DNA from: CAYXVF01 sp964468125
GTDB taxonomy: Bacteria > Myxococcota > XYA12-FULL-58-9 > CAYXVF01
DNA length: 64,000 bases
Assembly (NCBI GenBank): GCA_964468125.1
Contig: CAYXVF010000009.1
Location: 1 to 64,000 of the forward strand
Reading direction: 5' to 3'
The notes beneath the pieces were generated by a model that saw nothing but the letters and a program-made list of their open reading frames with translations, was not told where the DNA came from and searched no databases. Positions 1 to 8,784 of the stretch are shown piece by piece; position 1 is the stretch's first letter, and the number at the start of each line of letters is the position of its first letter. The translations under genes were made by a program, and so were the position numbers.

Positions 1-2
1 TA

Positions 3-320
3 CCGCCGCAGGACACACATGCCTTTGCACAGATGTTGAACGACGGCCGGCGCCTGGTCCTTCGAACGCCCTCTAGCTACGAAAGCGCGTTCTACCTGTC
101 GCGACATGGAGTGGCCTCGCGTCCGAACGAGTACTTCTTGCAGGGAGCTGCGCTCGCCATCGCGCAGCTCGCCCACCGCGTGGATTGGACCGCTCGTCCC
201 ACGCTCGACCAGAAGTTCTACAACGCGCTCTTCAAGGGCGGCTTGCCCTGGAACGCGGAGCAGACCCAGAGTCTGAGCCAGGGCCACGGATACAGCGAAG
301 TAGTGGTGACGGCAGCGTGA
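3..320 (+). CDS. C-terminal part of an unrecognised protein, cut by the window start
   Basis: The frame is open from the first bases of the window, with no stop before position 33, so the gene very probably begins upstream; an internal ATG lies at 33. About 105 residues are visible, ending in VVVTAA. The protein looks soluble, with no membrane segment. I do not recognise a family. Its TGA overlaps the GTG start of the next gene (GTGA at 317-320), so the two are probably translationally coupled and may act together. Confidence 0.55.
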   Translation, partial: PPQDTHAFAQMLNDGRRLVLRTPSSYESAFYLSRHGVASRPNEYFLQGAALAIAQLAHRVDWTARPTLDQKFYNALFKGGLPWNAEQTQSLSQGHGYSEVVVTAA

Positions 321-661
321 GCGACGGGGTAAACGAAGACGCGGAAGATTTCGAGATGACGCTCGATCACCTGAAGCTCGAGCGTGAGCACACCTGCTTG
401 CGCATGCTGACCTGGCGTTGCACGGCGCTCGAATCCTTCGATGTGGAAGCGGTGCTTTCTCGGCTTCAGCGCGTCGGTTTTTCCGACAAGACGACCCTGC
501 CCGGACTCCGTGTCCTCGAACACCCGGACCGGCACACGATCTCGTTCGTAGAGGCGACCGGGCGCATGCAGATCAAAGTCCACTACATGATAGAGACCGA
601 GCACCGGATCGCCCTCGCGGTCACCCTCGCGCGACAGCTCGATCGTGCACTCGAGGACTGA
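317..661 (+). CDS. small hypothetical protein
   Basis: About 114 residues if translation starts at the GTG at 317, which overlaps the preceding stop codon; an alternative ATG lies at 356 (MTLDHLK). The protein is a mixed alpha/beta soluble domain with many charged residues and no signal peptide or membrane helix. I do not recognise the family. The GTGA overlap places it in an operon with the partial gene upstream, and the next gene starts 15 bases downstream. Confidence 0.5.
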   Translation: MSDGVNEDAEDFEMTLDHLKLEREHTCLRMLTWRCTALESFDVEAVLSRLQRVGFSDKTTLPGLRVLEHPDRHTISFVEATGRMQIKVHYMIETEHRIALAVTLARQLDRALED

Positions 662-676
662 GGAGCTGGTCCCACA

Positions 677-1096
677 TTGGAATTCAACGGCTACTTCTAC
701 TTCGACGACTCGGACGCGCCCCTGATTCGGTGCCGGTACCCGCGTGAAGCGACGGTGGAGGCGATCGAGAAGGTCTTTGAGTTTTTTGTGGAGCAGAGCC
801 TTCGCTACCCGCGCGTCGCCTACGTTTTTGACATGCGCGAGCTCAATCCGGTGACTGCGTCAGCGAAGATTCGACGGGCTTTCGCGGACAACTACACCGC
901 GAATCGCGTCGTCATCGAACGTGCGACCGTCGCCGAGGCCTTGATCCACAACAACAAGCTCACTCAAGGGCTCGTCACAGCGGTCAACTGGCTCGCTCAG
1001 CGACAGTATCCTTCGCGTAGCTTCACCAGCTACGCAAAGGGGCTCGAATGGATTCGTTCCTGCCTGGAGGAGGAAGGAATCAGGCCGCTCGATTGA
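677..1096 (+). CDS. STAS/SpoIIAA-like domain protein (tentative)
   Basis: 139 residues from a TTG start at 677. The order is a beta-strand opening (NGYFYFDDSDA), a central VAYVFDMREL strand, an Arg-rich helix and a Trp-containing C-terminal helix (GLEWIRSCLEEEG). This resembles the small STAS/SEC14-like proteins common in Myxococcota, usually assumed to bind protein partners or ligands. No catalytic motif is visible. Its last 17 bases overlap the 3' end of thrS on the other strand. The fold assignment rests on pattern only. Confidence 0.5.
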   Translation: MEFNGYFYFDDSDAPLIRCRYPREATVEAIEKVFEFFVEQSLRYPRVAYVFDMRELNPVTASAKIRRAFADNYTANRVVIERATVAEALIHNNKLTQGLVTAVNWLAQRQYPSRSFTSYAKGLEWIRSCLEEEGIRPLD

Positions 1097-3020
1097 GGGT
1101 CCGCTTGATGCTCGGGCGGGTCGCCTCTTCCGCGAGGGCCTTCACGGTTTCGTCGAGAGCCGCGACCTTCTGGTCCTTGCTGCCGATCCGGCGCATGGAA
1201 ACGGTTTTCGCCTCCGCCTCCTTCGCACCTACCGCCAGGATCACCGGGATCTTCTGCACCGAGTGCTCGCGCACCTTGTAGCCGATCTTCTCGTTGCGGA
1301 GGTCCACCTCGACCCGCAGGCCTGCTGCCTTCAGGGTCCTCTCGACCTCGAGGGCGTAGTCATCGGCCTCCGAGGTGACCGTCGCCACCACGACCTGCAC
1401 CGGCGCGAGCCAGAGGGGGAGCTTGCCCGCGTGGTGCTCGATCAAAATCCCGATGAAGCGCTCGAGCGACCCCAGCATCGCGCGGTGAATCATCACCGGC
1501 GTGTGCTTGTCGCTGTCCTCGCCGATGTAATACGCCCCTAAACGGCCGGGCATGGACAGGTCCACCTGAATCGTGCCGCACTGCCAGTCGCGTCCGATGG
1601 CGTCGCGCAGCACGAACTCGAGCTTCGGCCCGTAAAAAGCGCCTTCACCCGGGTTGTAGCCGTACTCCACGTCCATCGTTTCGAGAGCGCTCTTTAGCGC
1701 GGCTTCCGCCGTATCCCAGACCTCGTCCGCGCCCACCCGTTTTTCCGGTCGATCGGAGAACTTGATGCGAACGTCCTCGAAGCCAAAATCCTCGTAGATG
1801 CTGAGGATGAGCTGGGTTACGGCGACGACCTCCTCGGTGATCTGATCCGCCGTGCAAAAGATGTGGGCGTCGTCCTGGGTGAATGCGCGGACACGCATCA
1901 GGCCGTGGAGCGCTCCCGAGACCTCATAGCGGTGCACCTTGCCGAACTCGGAGAGGCGCATCGGCAGGTCGCGATAGCTCTTCAATCCGTTCTTGAAGAC
2001 CTGCACGTGCCCCGGGCAGTTCATCGGCTTGACTGCGTAGATCCGCTCATCTGGCGTATCCGCGAAGTACATGTTTTCGTGGAAGGCCTCCCAGTGTCCG
2101 GACGCTTCCCAAAGCGATTTGTCCATGAGCTCTGGCGTATTCACCTCTTGGAATTCGGCCTCTTCGTTGCGCTCGCGGGTGTAGGTCACGAGCGACTGGA
2201 AGACCTGCCAGCCTCTCGGATGCCAAAACACCGCGCCTGGAGCCTCTTCCTGAAAGTGGAAGAGGTCCATCTCCTTACCGAGCTTGCGGTGGTCGCGCTT
2301 CTCGGCTTCTTCGAGTCGCCTTAGGTAGGCTTTGAGCTGTTTTTCGTCCGCCCATGCAGTGCCGTAGATTCGTTGCAGCATCTCGTTGTCCGAGTTGCCA
2401 CGCCAATAGGCACCGGCCAGCTTCATCAGCTTGAAGGCCTGTCCCACTTTCCCGGTCGAGGGGAGGTGCGGTCCCCGGCACAGGTCGAGCCACTTGCCTT
2501 GACGATAGACAGTGATGGTCTCGTCTTCGGGGAGGTCGCGAATCAGCTCAGCTTTGTAGTGCTCGCCTTCTTTCTCGAAGAAGGCGATCGCGTCGTTGCG
2601 CTCCCAAACCTCGCGGCTAAAGGGCTCGTTGCGCGAAACGATCTCTCGCATCTTCCCCTCGATCGCTTCGAGGTCCTCCGGGCGGAAGGGCTCCTCGCGC
2701 GCGAAGTCGTAGTAGAAACCGTCTTCGATCGCCGGGCCGATGGTCACCTGCGTGCCCGGAAAGAGCTCTTGAACCGCCTCCGCCATGATGTGCGCCACGT
2801 CGTGCCGAATGTGGGGCAGGGCGCGATCGTCGTCGCGCGTGATGATGTCCACGGTGGCGCCGTCTTCGACCTCTCGGGAGAGGTCGCGGTCTTCGCCGTC
2901 GACGCGGATGACCAACGCCTTCTTTGCGAGCTTGCCACTGATTGATTTTGCGATTTCGACGCCGGTCACCCCATCGGGGTACTCACGGGAAGCGCCGTCG
3001 GGGAAATGGATCTTCGCCAT
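1080..3020 (-). CDS. thrS: threonyl-tRNA synthetase
   Basis: 646 residues, the normal length for ThrRS. It charges tRNA-Thr in the cytoplasm. The N-terminal TGS domain (about 1-60) is followed by the second additional editing domain with HIMAEAVQ and the zinc-binding CRGPHLP segment. The class II catalytic core (about 245-540) shows motif 2 RYEVSGALHGLMRVRAFTQDD and the zinc ligand Cys in NCPGHV. The C-terminal anticodon-binding domain runs from PLWLAPVQV onward. An AGGAGAG ribosome site lies about 9 bases before the ATG. Unlike many bacteria, infC, rpmI and rplT do not follow it; yidD does not form part of the same tight cluster either. Confidence 0.97.
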   Translation of the reverse strand: MAKIHFPDGASREYPDGVTGVEIAKSISGKLAKKALVIRVDGEDRDLSREVEDGATVDIITRDDDRALPHIRHDVAHIMAEAVQELFPGTQVTIGPAIEDGFYYDFAREEPFRPEDLEAIEGKMREIVSRNEPFSREVWERNDAIAFFEKEGEHYKAELIRDLPEDETITVYRQGKWLDLCRGPHLPSTGKVGQAFKLMKLAGAYWRGNSDNEMLQRIYGTAWADEKQLKAYLRRLEEAEKRDHRKLGKEMDLFHFQEEAPGAVFWHPRGWQVFQSLVTYTRERNEEAEFQEVNTPELMDKSLWEASGHWEAFHENMYFADTPDERIYAVKPMNCPGHVQVFKNGLKSYRDLPMRLSEFGKVHRYEVSGALHGLMRVRAFTQDDAHIFCTADQITEEVVAVTQLILSIYEDFGFEDVRIKFSDRPEKRVGADEVWDTAEAALKSALETMDVEYGYNPGEGAFYGPKLEFVLRDAIGRDWQCGTIQVDLSMPGRLGAYYIGEDSDKHTPVMIHRAMLGSLERFIGILIEHHAGKLPLWLAPVQVVVATVTSEADDYALEVERTLKAAGLRVEVDLRNEKIGYKVREHSVQKIPVILAVGAKEAEAKTVSMRRIGSKDQKVAALDETVKALAEEATRPSIKRTLNRAA

Positions 3021-3166
3021 CTCTATGCTTCTCTCCTGGCGCTCCTCCTCGCCCCCCCGAGGGTCTCCCGGCGAATCCGGTGAGCCCCCGCGTGACGAGC
3101 GGACTGCGCCCTACGCATGCGAGGGGTAGCGACTTCGGCGGGGAAAGTGAACCCCCGAGATGCGCT

Positions 3167-3400
3167 CTACTCCTTCGGGACCGGGTCGTAGCCGTGTCCA
3201 CCCCAGGGGTGGCAGCGGCCGAGGCGCCTCACTGTGAGGATCGATCCGCGCCAGGCACCGTGGCGCTGCAGCGCCTCCACCGCGTAGCGCGAGCAGGATG
3301 GCTGAAAGCGACACGCCGCACCGAGAAAAGGCGACAGCGTCCACTGGTAAACTCGAATCAGCGCGATCAGCATTCGCGCGGCGAAATTTGGTTGCTCCAC
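3167..3400 (-). CDS. yidD: membrane protein insertion efficiency factor YidD
   Basis: 77 residues, typical for YidD. The family signature is clear: a short amphipathic N-terminal helix (LIALIRVYQWTLSPFLG), then the Cys motif CRFQPSCSRYAVEAL, then RRLGRCHPWGGHGYDPVP. YidD helps YidC insert and fold inner-membrane proteins and sits on the cytoplasmic face of the membrane. In most bacteria it lies with rpmH, rnpA and yidC; here it stands alone between thrS and an unrelated exported protein, so the ancestral cluster has been broken up. Confidence 0.93.
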   Translation of the reverse strand: MEQPNFAARMLIALIRVYQWTLSPFLGAACRFQPSCSRYAVEALQRHGAWRGSILTVRRLGRCHPWGGHGYDPVPKE

Positions 3401-3461
3401 GCCTTCACTGTATCAACAGGAGGCGTCGCCCGCACGCGACGGATCCGGGGCTGCGCCCGGG

Positions 3462-4250
3462 TCAAATCCCGCCGTCGACCTTGGCCGCCCGATCGAGGAC
3501 CAGCTTGGCCCAGTCCGCCAAGACTCGGTAGGCGAGGTCATCGACGGACTTCGTCGTGGCGGTCTGAAGGCTCACGTTGTTCGCACCGCGGGTGGCATTG
3601 AACGTGTGGCGTGGGGTGCCGTCGGCTGCGAGAACCCGTACGAGCGCGGTCGCTCGGGCCGTTTTGATGAAGTGAAGCTTGAAGTCGGTTTCGACCTCCG
3701 AGACGCGCAGAGTGCACTCCAGCGTACCCTTCGCGCCGGGAGCTCCTTTGCCTACGAATCCGACCTTCGCACCGCGGGCCACGAGCGAGTCCCGCAGGAA
3801 CTCGGCGAACGCGGGGTCGCCATCGGTCGTGACCTCGACCGTGAGCGGGCCCAACCCCCGGAGCACCCGTTGCACCTCGGGCATCTCCAGGCTGTGATTG
3901 AGAAGAGCGAGGTATTCGGCGCGCTCGATCCCTACCGGTTTGCGAACGATCTCTGCCCAATTCTCCGGCCGCTCTCGCAAATCCGCGACCCGCTCGAGGA
4001 GCGAGTCGATGAATCGCAACGCGGCCTCGTCGCGCTGGATCGACTGGCTCTTTCGCTGCCGGGCTCGCCCCTCGAGCTCCTCGAGTTGCGTTTTCGCCGT
4101 TGCGATCCGTTCCTCCATGCGGGCGCGCTCCTCGCGTTTGTTCTGTTCGAGCTCCGAGAGGTCGCGCGGAATGCTCGGAAGATTGGTCGCGGCGGCAGCG
4201 GTGCCGGCGTAGAACGACAGGAGCGAGCACAAGACGATTCGTGTGAGCAT
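3462..4250 (-). CDS. exported coiled-coil protein of unknown function
   Basis: 262 residues from the ATG at 4250, chosen because it begins directly with a Sec signal peptide (MLTRIVLCSLLSFYAGTAAA, cleavage near AAA-ATN). Residues about 30-75 are a charged coiled coil rich in Glu, Arg and Lys. The C-terminal half, about 120-255, is a globular alpha/beta domain whose pattern (variable small lipoprotein-like, with repeated TALVRV and LAYRVLADW segments) recalls LPP20/FlgT-like periplasmic domains; this is weak. It probably sits in the periplasm. An upstream in-frame ATG at 4298 would mask the signal peptide and is less likely. Confidence 0.6.
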   Translation of the reverse strand: MLTRIVLCSLLSFYAGTAAAATNLPSIPRDLSELEQNKREERARMEERIATAKTQLEELEGRARQRKSQSIQRDEAALRFIDSLLERVADLRERPENWAEIVRKPVGIERAEYLALLNHSLEMPEVQRVLRGLGPLTVEVTTDGDPAFAEFLRDSLVARGAKVGFVGKGAPGAKGTLECTLRVSEVETDFKLHFIKTARATALVRVLAADGTPRHTFNATRGANNVSLQTATTKSVDDLAYRVLADWAKLVLDRAAKVDGGI

Positions 4251-4301
4251 TTTGCGAATTTGCCAGCGAACCTGCGCCGGGGATGTGCGCCCGGTCACAC
4301 G

Positions 4302-5681
4302 TTACTCGCGGCGCCAGCGAGTTTCTCCCGCTTTGTCCTCGAGCACGACCCCCTGGGATGCGAGCTCGTCGCGAATCTCATCCGCCCGGGCGAAGTCGCG
4401 GTTCTTTCGCGCTTCGGCGCGCTCGACGATCAGCGCTTCGATCGCTTCGGCCGACAGGCCCGTCGCCACGCCCGCACTCGCAAACCAGTCGTCGGGATTC
4501 TGCTGTGCCACACCGAGCAAGCGTCCTCCCCCGAGAATCGCCGCCTTCAATCGCGCGCGCTCCGACGGGTCACTCGCCTTGTTGGCCTCACCGGCCCAGG
4601 TCGCCAGGTGGCTCAGGGCGAGGGGGGTGTTGAGGTCATCTTCGAGTGCTTCCACCACCTCACGCGGAGGCGCGGGCGCATCGCTCAGCTCGACGTCGGC
4701 GAGCTCGCGGAGCGCGCCATAGATCCGATCCAAGAATTTCCGCGCCTGCGGCACGGTCTCGTCGCTCCAATCGAGGGGACGACGGTAGGAGGTGCTCAGA
4801 ATCGCCGTACGGATCGCCTCGCCGGGGTGATGCTCCAACAACTCAGAGACCAGGAGCACGTTGCCGAGCGACTTCGACATCTTCTCCTTGTTCATGTTGA
4901 TGAAGCCGTTGTGCATCCAATAGCGCACGAAGGGCGCATCGCCGTGGGAGCAGGTACTCTGGGCGATTTCGTTTTCGTGGTGCGGAAACACCAGATCGAT
5001 CCCGCCGCCGTGAATGTCGATGGTCTCACCGAGGTGCTTCTCGATCATGGCCGAGCATTCGAGATGCCAACCAGGTCGACCCCGGCCCCATGGGCTCTCC
5101 CAACCCGGCAGGTCGTCACTCGATGGCTTCCAAAGCACGAAGTCCGCGGGGTCTCTCTTGAAGGGCGAGACCTCGACGCGCGCCCCGGCGATCATCTGCT
5201 CGCGATCGCGTTTGGAGAGTCCACCATAATCCTCGTAGGCCGGGACGTTGAAGAGAACGTGGCCCTCGGCTTCGTAGGCGTGTCCGCTTTCGATGAGTCT
5301 CTCGATCATCGCGATCATCTCGCCGATGTGCTCGGTCGCGCGCGGGGCGACGTTTGGGCGAAGTACGCCGAGTGCGTCCATTTCGTCGAGATAGATCTTC
5401 GTGTATTCATCGGTGATGACACTGATGTCCACACCGCGCTCCTTGGCGGCAGCGTTGATCTTGTCATCGACGTCCGTGATGTTCCGCGCATAGACCACGT
5501 TTGGAAAGAGGTGGCTCAGCAAGCGGTAGAGCACATCGAAGACGACCGGGGGACGCGCGTTTCCGATGTGCGGGTGGTTGTAGACGGTCGGTCCGCAGAC
5601 GTACATCGTCACTCGGTTCGGATCTGCCGGGACGAAGTCTTCGACTTTACCGGTCAGAGTGTTTTGCACTCGCAAGGTCAT
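4302..5681 (-). CDS. cysS: cysteinyl-tRNA synthetase
   Basis: 459 residues, normal for CysRS, a class I synthetase. The HIGH-type motif is PHIGNAR near residue 38, preceded by the zinc ligand Cys in MYVCGPTVYNH. The further zinc ligands are in LECSAM and FPHHENEIAQS. The KMSKS loop is intact (KEKMSKSLGN). The C-terminal anticodon-binding helical domain ends in GETRWRRE. It charges tRNA-Cys in the cytoplasm. The gene ends 51 bases before the downstream exported-protein start, so the two may share a transcript. A very long open frame on the opposite strand is a GC-rich shadow. Confidence 0.97.
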   Translation of the reverse strand: MTLRVQNTLTGKVEDFVPADPNRVTMYVCGPTVYNHPHIGNARPPVVFDVLYRLLSHLFPNVVYARNITDVDDKINAAAKERGVDISVITDEYTKIYLDEMDALGVLRPNVAPRATEHIGEMIAMIERLIESGHAYEAEGHVLFNVPAYEDYGGLSKRDREQMIAGARVEVSPFKRDPADFVLWKPSSDDLPGWESPWGRGRPGWHLECSAMIEKHLGETIDIHGGGIDLVFPHHENEIAQSTCSHGDAPFVRYWMHNGFINMNKEKMSKSLGNVLLVSELLEHHPGEAIRTAILSTSYRRPLDWSDETVPQARKFLDRIYGALRELADVELSDAPAPPREVVEALEDDLNTPLALSHLATWAGEANKASDPSERARLKAAILGGGRLLGVAQQNPDDWFASAGVATGLSAEAIEALIVERAEARKNRDFARADEIRDELASQGVVLEDKAGETRWRRE

Positions 5682-5757
5682 GGTGCCGTCTTACGGCTCC
5701 TCGCCACCGTTGACAACTGAGGCCCGCGAATGATGTTCGCTTTCACGAGGTCCCGAG

Positions 5758-6363
5758 ATGTCCGAATTCCCAAAACCCGTGAATACCTCCCCGGAGGTGA
5801 GTGAAGAACAGGCCCGCGACGCGGTCCGCACGTTGATCGCGTACCTGGGCGATGATCCGGACCGACCAGGGGTCAGGGACACCCCCGCCCGTGTGCTCGG
5901 GGCCTACCGAGAGTTTTTTGCGGGCTATCGGATGGAACCGGCCGAGATCCTTGCCAAGACCTTCGACGAGGTCGAAGACTATCGCGAGCTCGTCGTGGTC
6001 CGGAACATCGACGTCGAGTCGCACTGCGAGCACCACATGCTGCCGATTCGGGGGCACGCGCACATCGCCTACCTTCCCGCGGGACGGGTGGTGGGACTCT
6101 CGAAGCTCGCCCGCCTGGTGGACGCCTTCGCGCGCCGCCTGCAGATTCAGGAACGCATGACCATTCAGATCGCCGAGGCGCTGCAGCGAGAGCTCGCCCC
6201 GCGTGGGGTCGCGGTCTGCATCGAAGCGGACCACGCGTGCATGTCGCGGCGCGGCATTCGCTCGCCCAAGAGTCTCACCGTCACCCAGGCGTTCACCGGT
6301 GAGCTCGAGCGCAACGACGCACTGAAGCGCCAGTTCTTGGAGATCGTCGCTCGGGACCGCTAA
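5758..6363 (+). CDS. folE: GTP cyclohydrolase I
   Basis: 201 residues, normal for bacterial FolE type I. It converts GTP to 7,8-dihydroneopterin triphosphate, the first step of folate (and queuosine) synthesis. Zinc ligands are visible in ESHCEHHMLP and in HACMSRRGI. The VGLSKLARLVDAFARRLQ helix and the QERMTIQIA segment are standard. It is transcribed away from cysS with about 75 bases between the start codons. The gene stands alone; no other folate genes are in the window. Confidence 0.96.
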   Translation: MSEFPKPVNTSPEVSEEQARDAVRTLIAYLGDDPDRPGVRDTPARVLGAYREFFAGYRMEPAEILAKTFDEVEDYRELVVVRNIDVESHCEHHMLPIRGHAHIAYLPAGRVVGLSKLARLVDAFARRLQIQERMTIQIAEALQRELAPRGVAVCIEADHACMSRRGIRSPKSLTVTQAFTGELERNDALKRQFLEIVARDR

Positions 6364-6404
6364 AAAAGCTGTAACGCCCCCCGAATCCCCTAGACACCGG
6401 GAAT

Positions 6405-7010
6405 ATGGCCAAGGCAAGCGCCGACATACTGCCCCCGCGCTCCCCGAGCTTCTGCTGTCGGGACCCGGGGCCCAATCGGTCCGCTCTGGTGAGCTACCTC
6501 GAGCGCCGGAAGGAGTGGGTCACGCTCGGACGCACCGGCAAGCCAGCGTTGGAGGGTTACCTCCGAGATGTGTGCCTGGCCGATTCGTTTGCGGGGAGCG
6601 TCGTGGTGGACGCGAATGACCCGTGGATCGACGACCTGATCGAGCTCTTGCCTCCTGGCCCCGAGCGTCTCTTCCTCTACGCCGACATGTCAGCCCTGAT
6701 CGAGTTCTATGCGGGGCTGAGCGGGATCGCGAAGCTTCGCGTCTGCTTCGCCCTCGGAACGCCGGAGGAGACCGATCACGTGCTCGAGGGTCATCGTGAC
6801 CACTGGATGGCCTGCTGCTACGCAGGCACCGCGACCGAGTGGGCGAGCGGTGAGGAGAAACGAGGCGTGGAATCGCTCCCGGGCGACCTGCTCCTGTCCC
6901 ACCGGGATGACCTGACCGGACGGATTCTGAGCTACGATACGAGCGATTTCCCGGCCCGCCCCGATGGCAAGGCGCAGCGCTTGGTGATGCGGATCCGTAT
7001 GGAGCGCTAG
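6405..7010 (+). CDS. DUF1826-like protein (tentative)
   Basis: 201 residues, soluble. The central part has an aspartate/Leu/Tyr stretch (LYADMSALIEFYAGLSG), then a segment containing GHRDHWMACCYAGTATEW, which matches my memory of the DUF1826 pattern (His-Asp before a Gly-x-Gly-Thr-Glu-Trp element). The usual Cys before the His-Asp pair is absent here. Function of that family is unknown, although some members lie near zinc-uptake genes; nothing of that kind is near here. The start is 41 bases after folE, so they may be co-transcribed. Confidence 0.5.
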   Translation: MAKASADILPPRSPSFCCRDPGPNRSALVSYLERRKEWVTLGRTGKPALEGYLRDVCLADSFAGSVVVDANDPWIDDLIELLPPGPERLFLYADMSALIEFYAGLSGIAKLRVCFALGTPEETDHVLEGHRDHWMACCYAGTATEWASGEEKRGVESLPGDLLLSHRDDLTGRILSYDTSDFPARPDGKAQRLVMRIRMER

Positions 7011-7573
7011 CGCAGCGGCATGCGTTCACGCCAGAGCTGCTGCTCCACCACCGCGGCCATTCGCTCGACGCTCAATTCCCGGCCTAGAAATTCCTTCACC
7101 CGGCGGCTTTCGCCCACGGGGTCCTGCAACACCGCAGGGTAGGCGACCTCTAACATGCGCAGGTGTGACTGGCTGCGGGCCCAGGCGTGAAAATCGTCGA
7201 TCGCCTGAGCGAGCTCCGATGGGTGCAAGTGCTCGACGGGTGTGCCCAAGCGTTCGAGCATTCGCCGCTGGCTCGACGCAACCTCCTCGACCGGCCGACG
7301 CATGAGTACGACGGCGCAGGGAGTGCTGGGCGGGAGGTGGTAGGCCAGCGCGAAGATCACCTTCACCGCGCCGTCGCTGAGCCCTTCGAGCACCGTCGGC
7401 TCCTCGTGCAGGCGTTTCACCGCCTCGAGCTCGTAGTAGCCCCGGGGATTGCTCGGGTCGGCTTTTCGCGCTCCGTCCTGATGCACCCACAAACCCCCAG
7501 CCTGGAGCATGCGCATCATCATGCTGGTGCCCGAGCGGGGCAGCCCACTCACGATCACCCGTTCCCTAGCCAT
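7007..7573 (-). CDS. sulfotransferase-like P-loop protein
   Basis: 188 residues. The N-terminus carries the phosphosulfate-binding loop of the sulfotransferase family, GLPRSGTSMMMRML. A second conserved piece, LMRRPVEEVASSQRRML, fits the 3'-phosphate binding region. The protein is shorter than typical sulfotransferases (about 250-300 residues), so it may be a minimal member. It would transfer sulfate from PAPS to an unknown acceptor, or simply bind nucleotide. It ends against the DUF1826-like gene with a 4-base convergent overlap and is divergent from the next membrane-protein gene with 35 bases between the starts. Confidence 0.75.
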   Translation of the reverse strand: MARERVIVSGLPRSGTSMMMRMLQAGGLWVHQDGARKADPSNPRGYYELEAVKRLHEEPTVLEGLSDGAVKVIFALAYHLPPSTPCAVVLMRRPVEEVASSQRRMLERLGTPVEHLHPSELAQAIDDFHAWARSQSHLRMLEVAYPAVLQDPVGESRRVKEFLGRELSVERMAAVVEQQLWRERMPLR

Positions 7574-7608
7574 TCCTTCCTCGCACGAACCCGCGTAAGG
7601 TCCGCGCC

Positions 7609-8769
7609 GTGGTCTACCCGAGTCTCCTCGTCTTAGAAATGGTGCTCCTCGCCGCGCCTCTCGAGCCCTCGCGTTCGTTCTCGCAGGTCGAACCCTTCGA
7701 CGACGAGCCGGTGGCCCGGGTATTCGTCGATGCTGGGCAGCTCGACGCGATTCACGGGCTCGACCTCGACGGCTCCGAATCGGTCGAGCCCGACGAGGTC
7801 GCGAATGCGACCGGCAGCCTCTCGCGCTACTTCGAGCGCAGCTTCGTCCTCAAACGTGGGTACCGCCCCTGCAAGCCGTACGTCGGCTCGGTGGAGCTCG
7901 TGGGGTCGTTCGTGCGCGCGGAAATGGCGTTTCAATGCGCGAGCGATGGCTTCCTCATGGTCGAGGCGCGATTTGCGAACGCGATCCCCGACCCCCATCG
8001 CCACGAGATGGAGCTGACCCGACGCGATGGCAGCCAGCAGAGCTACAGCCTCTCTGCGCCGTACCGCCGCCAGTTCGGAAAGAGCTCTCTCCTCCTGGCG
8101 ATCTGGATCTACCTGAGCGCTGGGGTGCGCGGCGTCTTTGCTGGCCCGCCGGTCCTCGCCTTCTTCGTTCTTGCGTCCCTGACAGGGCTCGTCGGCATGC
8201 CGAACCGGGACGTGCGATTTCCGATGATGACCGCGGGCTTCGTGGTCGCGGCGGTGCTTCGGCCGTTTTATTGGCCCGACGCGGCCCCGGCCCCGGACCT
8301 CCTCGCGCTCTTTCCGGTGGCCGCCCTGGCGTTCTACTGGCTCGGTGAACCGGATCGCGCCGCCAAGCTCGCACCCTGGCTCGCGCCGTGGTTGGGGGCG
8401 GCAGCAGGGGCGCAGTGGTTGCGCTACGGCTGGCCCGGAGACTTCGGGTTCATCGCCTGGTTCGCTCTCCTGATGGGGGCCTTGGGCTGCTGGGTGGTGG
8501 TGGCCTTTGCCTGCGCGCTGCTCGCCGACGGGGCGGTCGACCGCCGCCGCTCGCACCAGCGGACCTTCATCATCGGGGTCCTCGGGGTCGTGTTGATCGT
8601 CGCCCACGCACTGGCGGGAGGAGTGTATGTGTCGCTGCTCCTTGTGCCCTACATCTTCACGGCGATCCAGTCGGTGAGCGGACGGGTGCGCACCTCGAGT
8701 CTCGCGCGACGCTCCGTCGTCGTTTTTGTTCTGAGCGTGGTGATCGTGCTGCTGGTCGGACCTCGCTGA
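7609..8769 (+). CDS. membrane protein with exported N-terminal domain, HupE/UreJ-like layout
   Basis: 386 residues from GTG at 7609 (alternative ATG at 7639). A hydrophobic leader is followed by an exported domain of roughly 130 residues, then about seven hydrophobic segments from residue 165 to the end. This layout resembles the HupE/UreJ_2 group of membrane proteins, but the conserved His-rich motifs of that group are not evident. Residues about 51-62 (DLDGSESVEPDE) resemble an EF-hand loop with Asp at positions 1 and 3 and Glu at 12, though the usual Gly at 6 is missing. It is followed after 15 bases by a membrane histidine kinase. Confidence 0.6.
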   Translation: MVYPSLLVLEMVLLAAPLEPSRSFSQVEPFDDEPVARVFVDAGQLDAIHGLDLDGSESVEPDEVANATGSLSRYFERSFVLKRGYRPCKPYVGSVELVGSFVRAEMAFQCASDGFLMVEARFANAIPDPHRHEMELTRRDGSQQSYSLSAPYRRQFGKSSLLLAIWIYLSAGVRGVFAGPPVLAFFVLASLTGLVGMPNRDVRFPMMTAGFVVAAVLRPFYWPDAAPAPDLLALFPVAALAFYWLGEPDRAAKLAPWLAPWLGAAAGAQWLRYGWPGDFGFIAWFALLMGALGCWVVVAFACALLADGAVDRRRSHQRTFIIGVLGVVLIVAHALAGGVYVSLLLVPYIFTAIQSVSGRVRTSSLARRSVVVFVLSVVIVLLVGPR

Positions 8770-8784
8770 TCTACATTCCCCCCG

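Noticed and set aside
3441..3463. Hairpin GATCCGGG/CCCGGGTC near the end of the exported-protein gene as a terminator
   Set aside because: The stem has one mismatch and no T-run follows on the minus strand.
3606..5720. A 704-residue open frame on the plus strand
   Set aside because: It lies opposite cysS and the exported protein gene, both with clear motifs; long antisense frames are common in GC-rich DNA.
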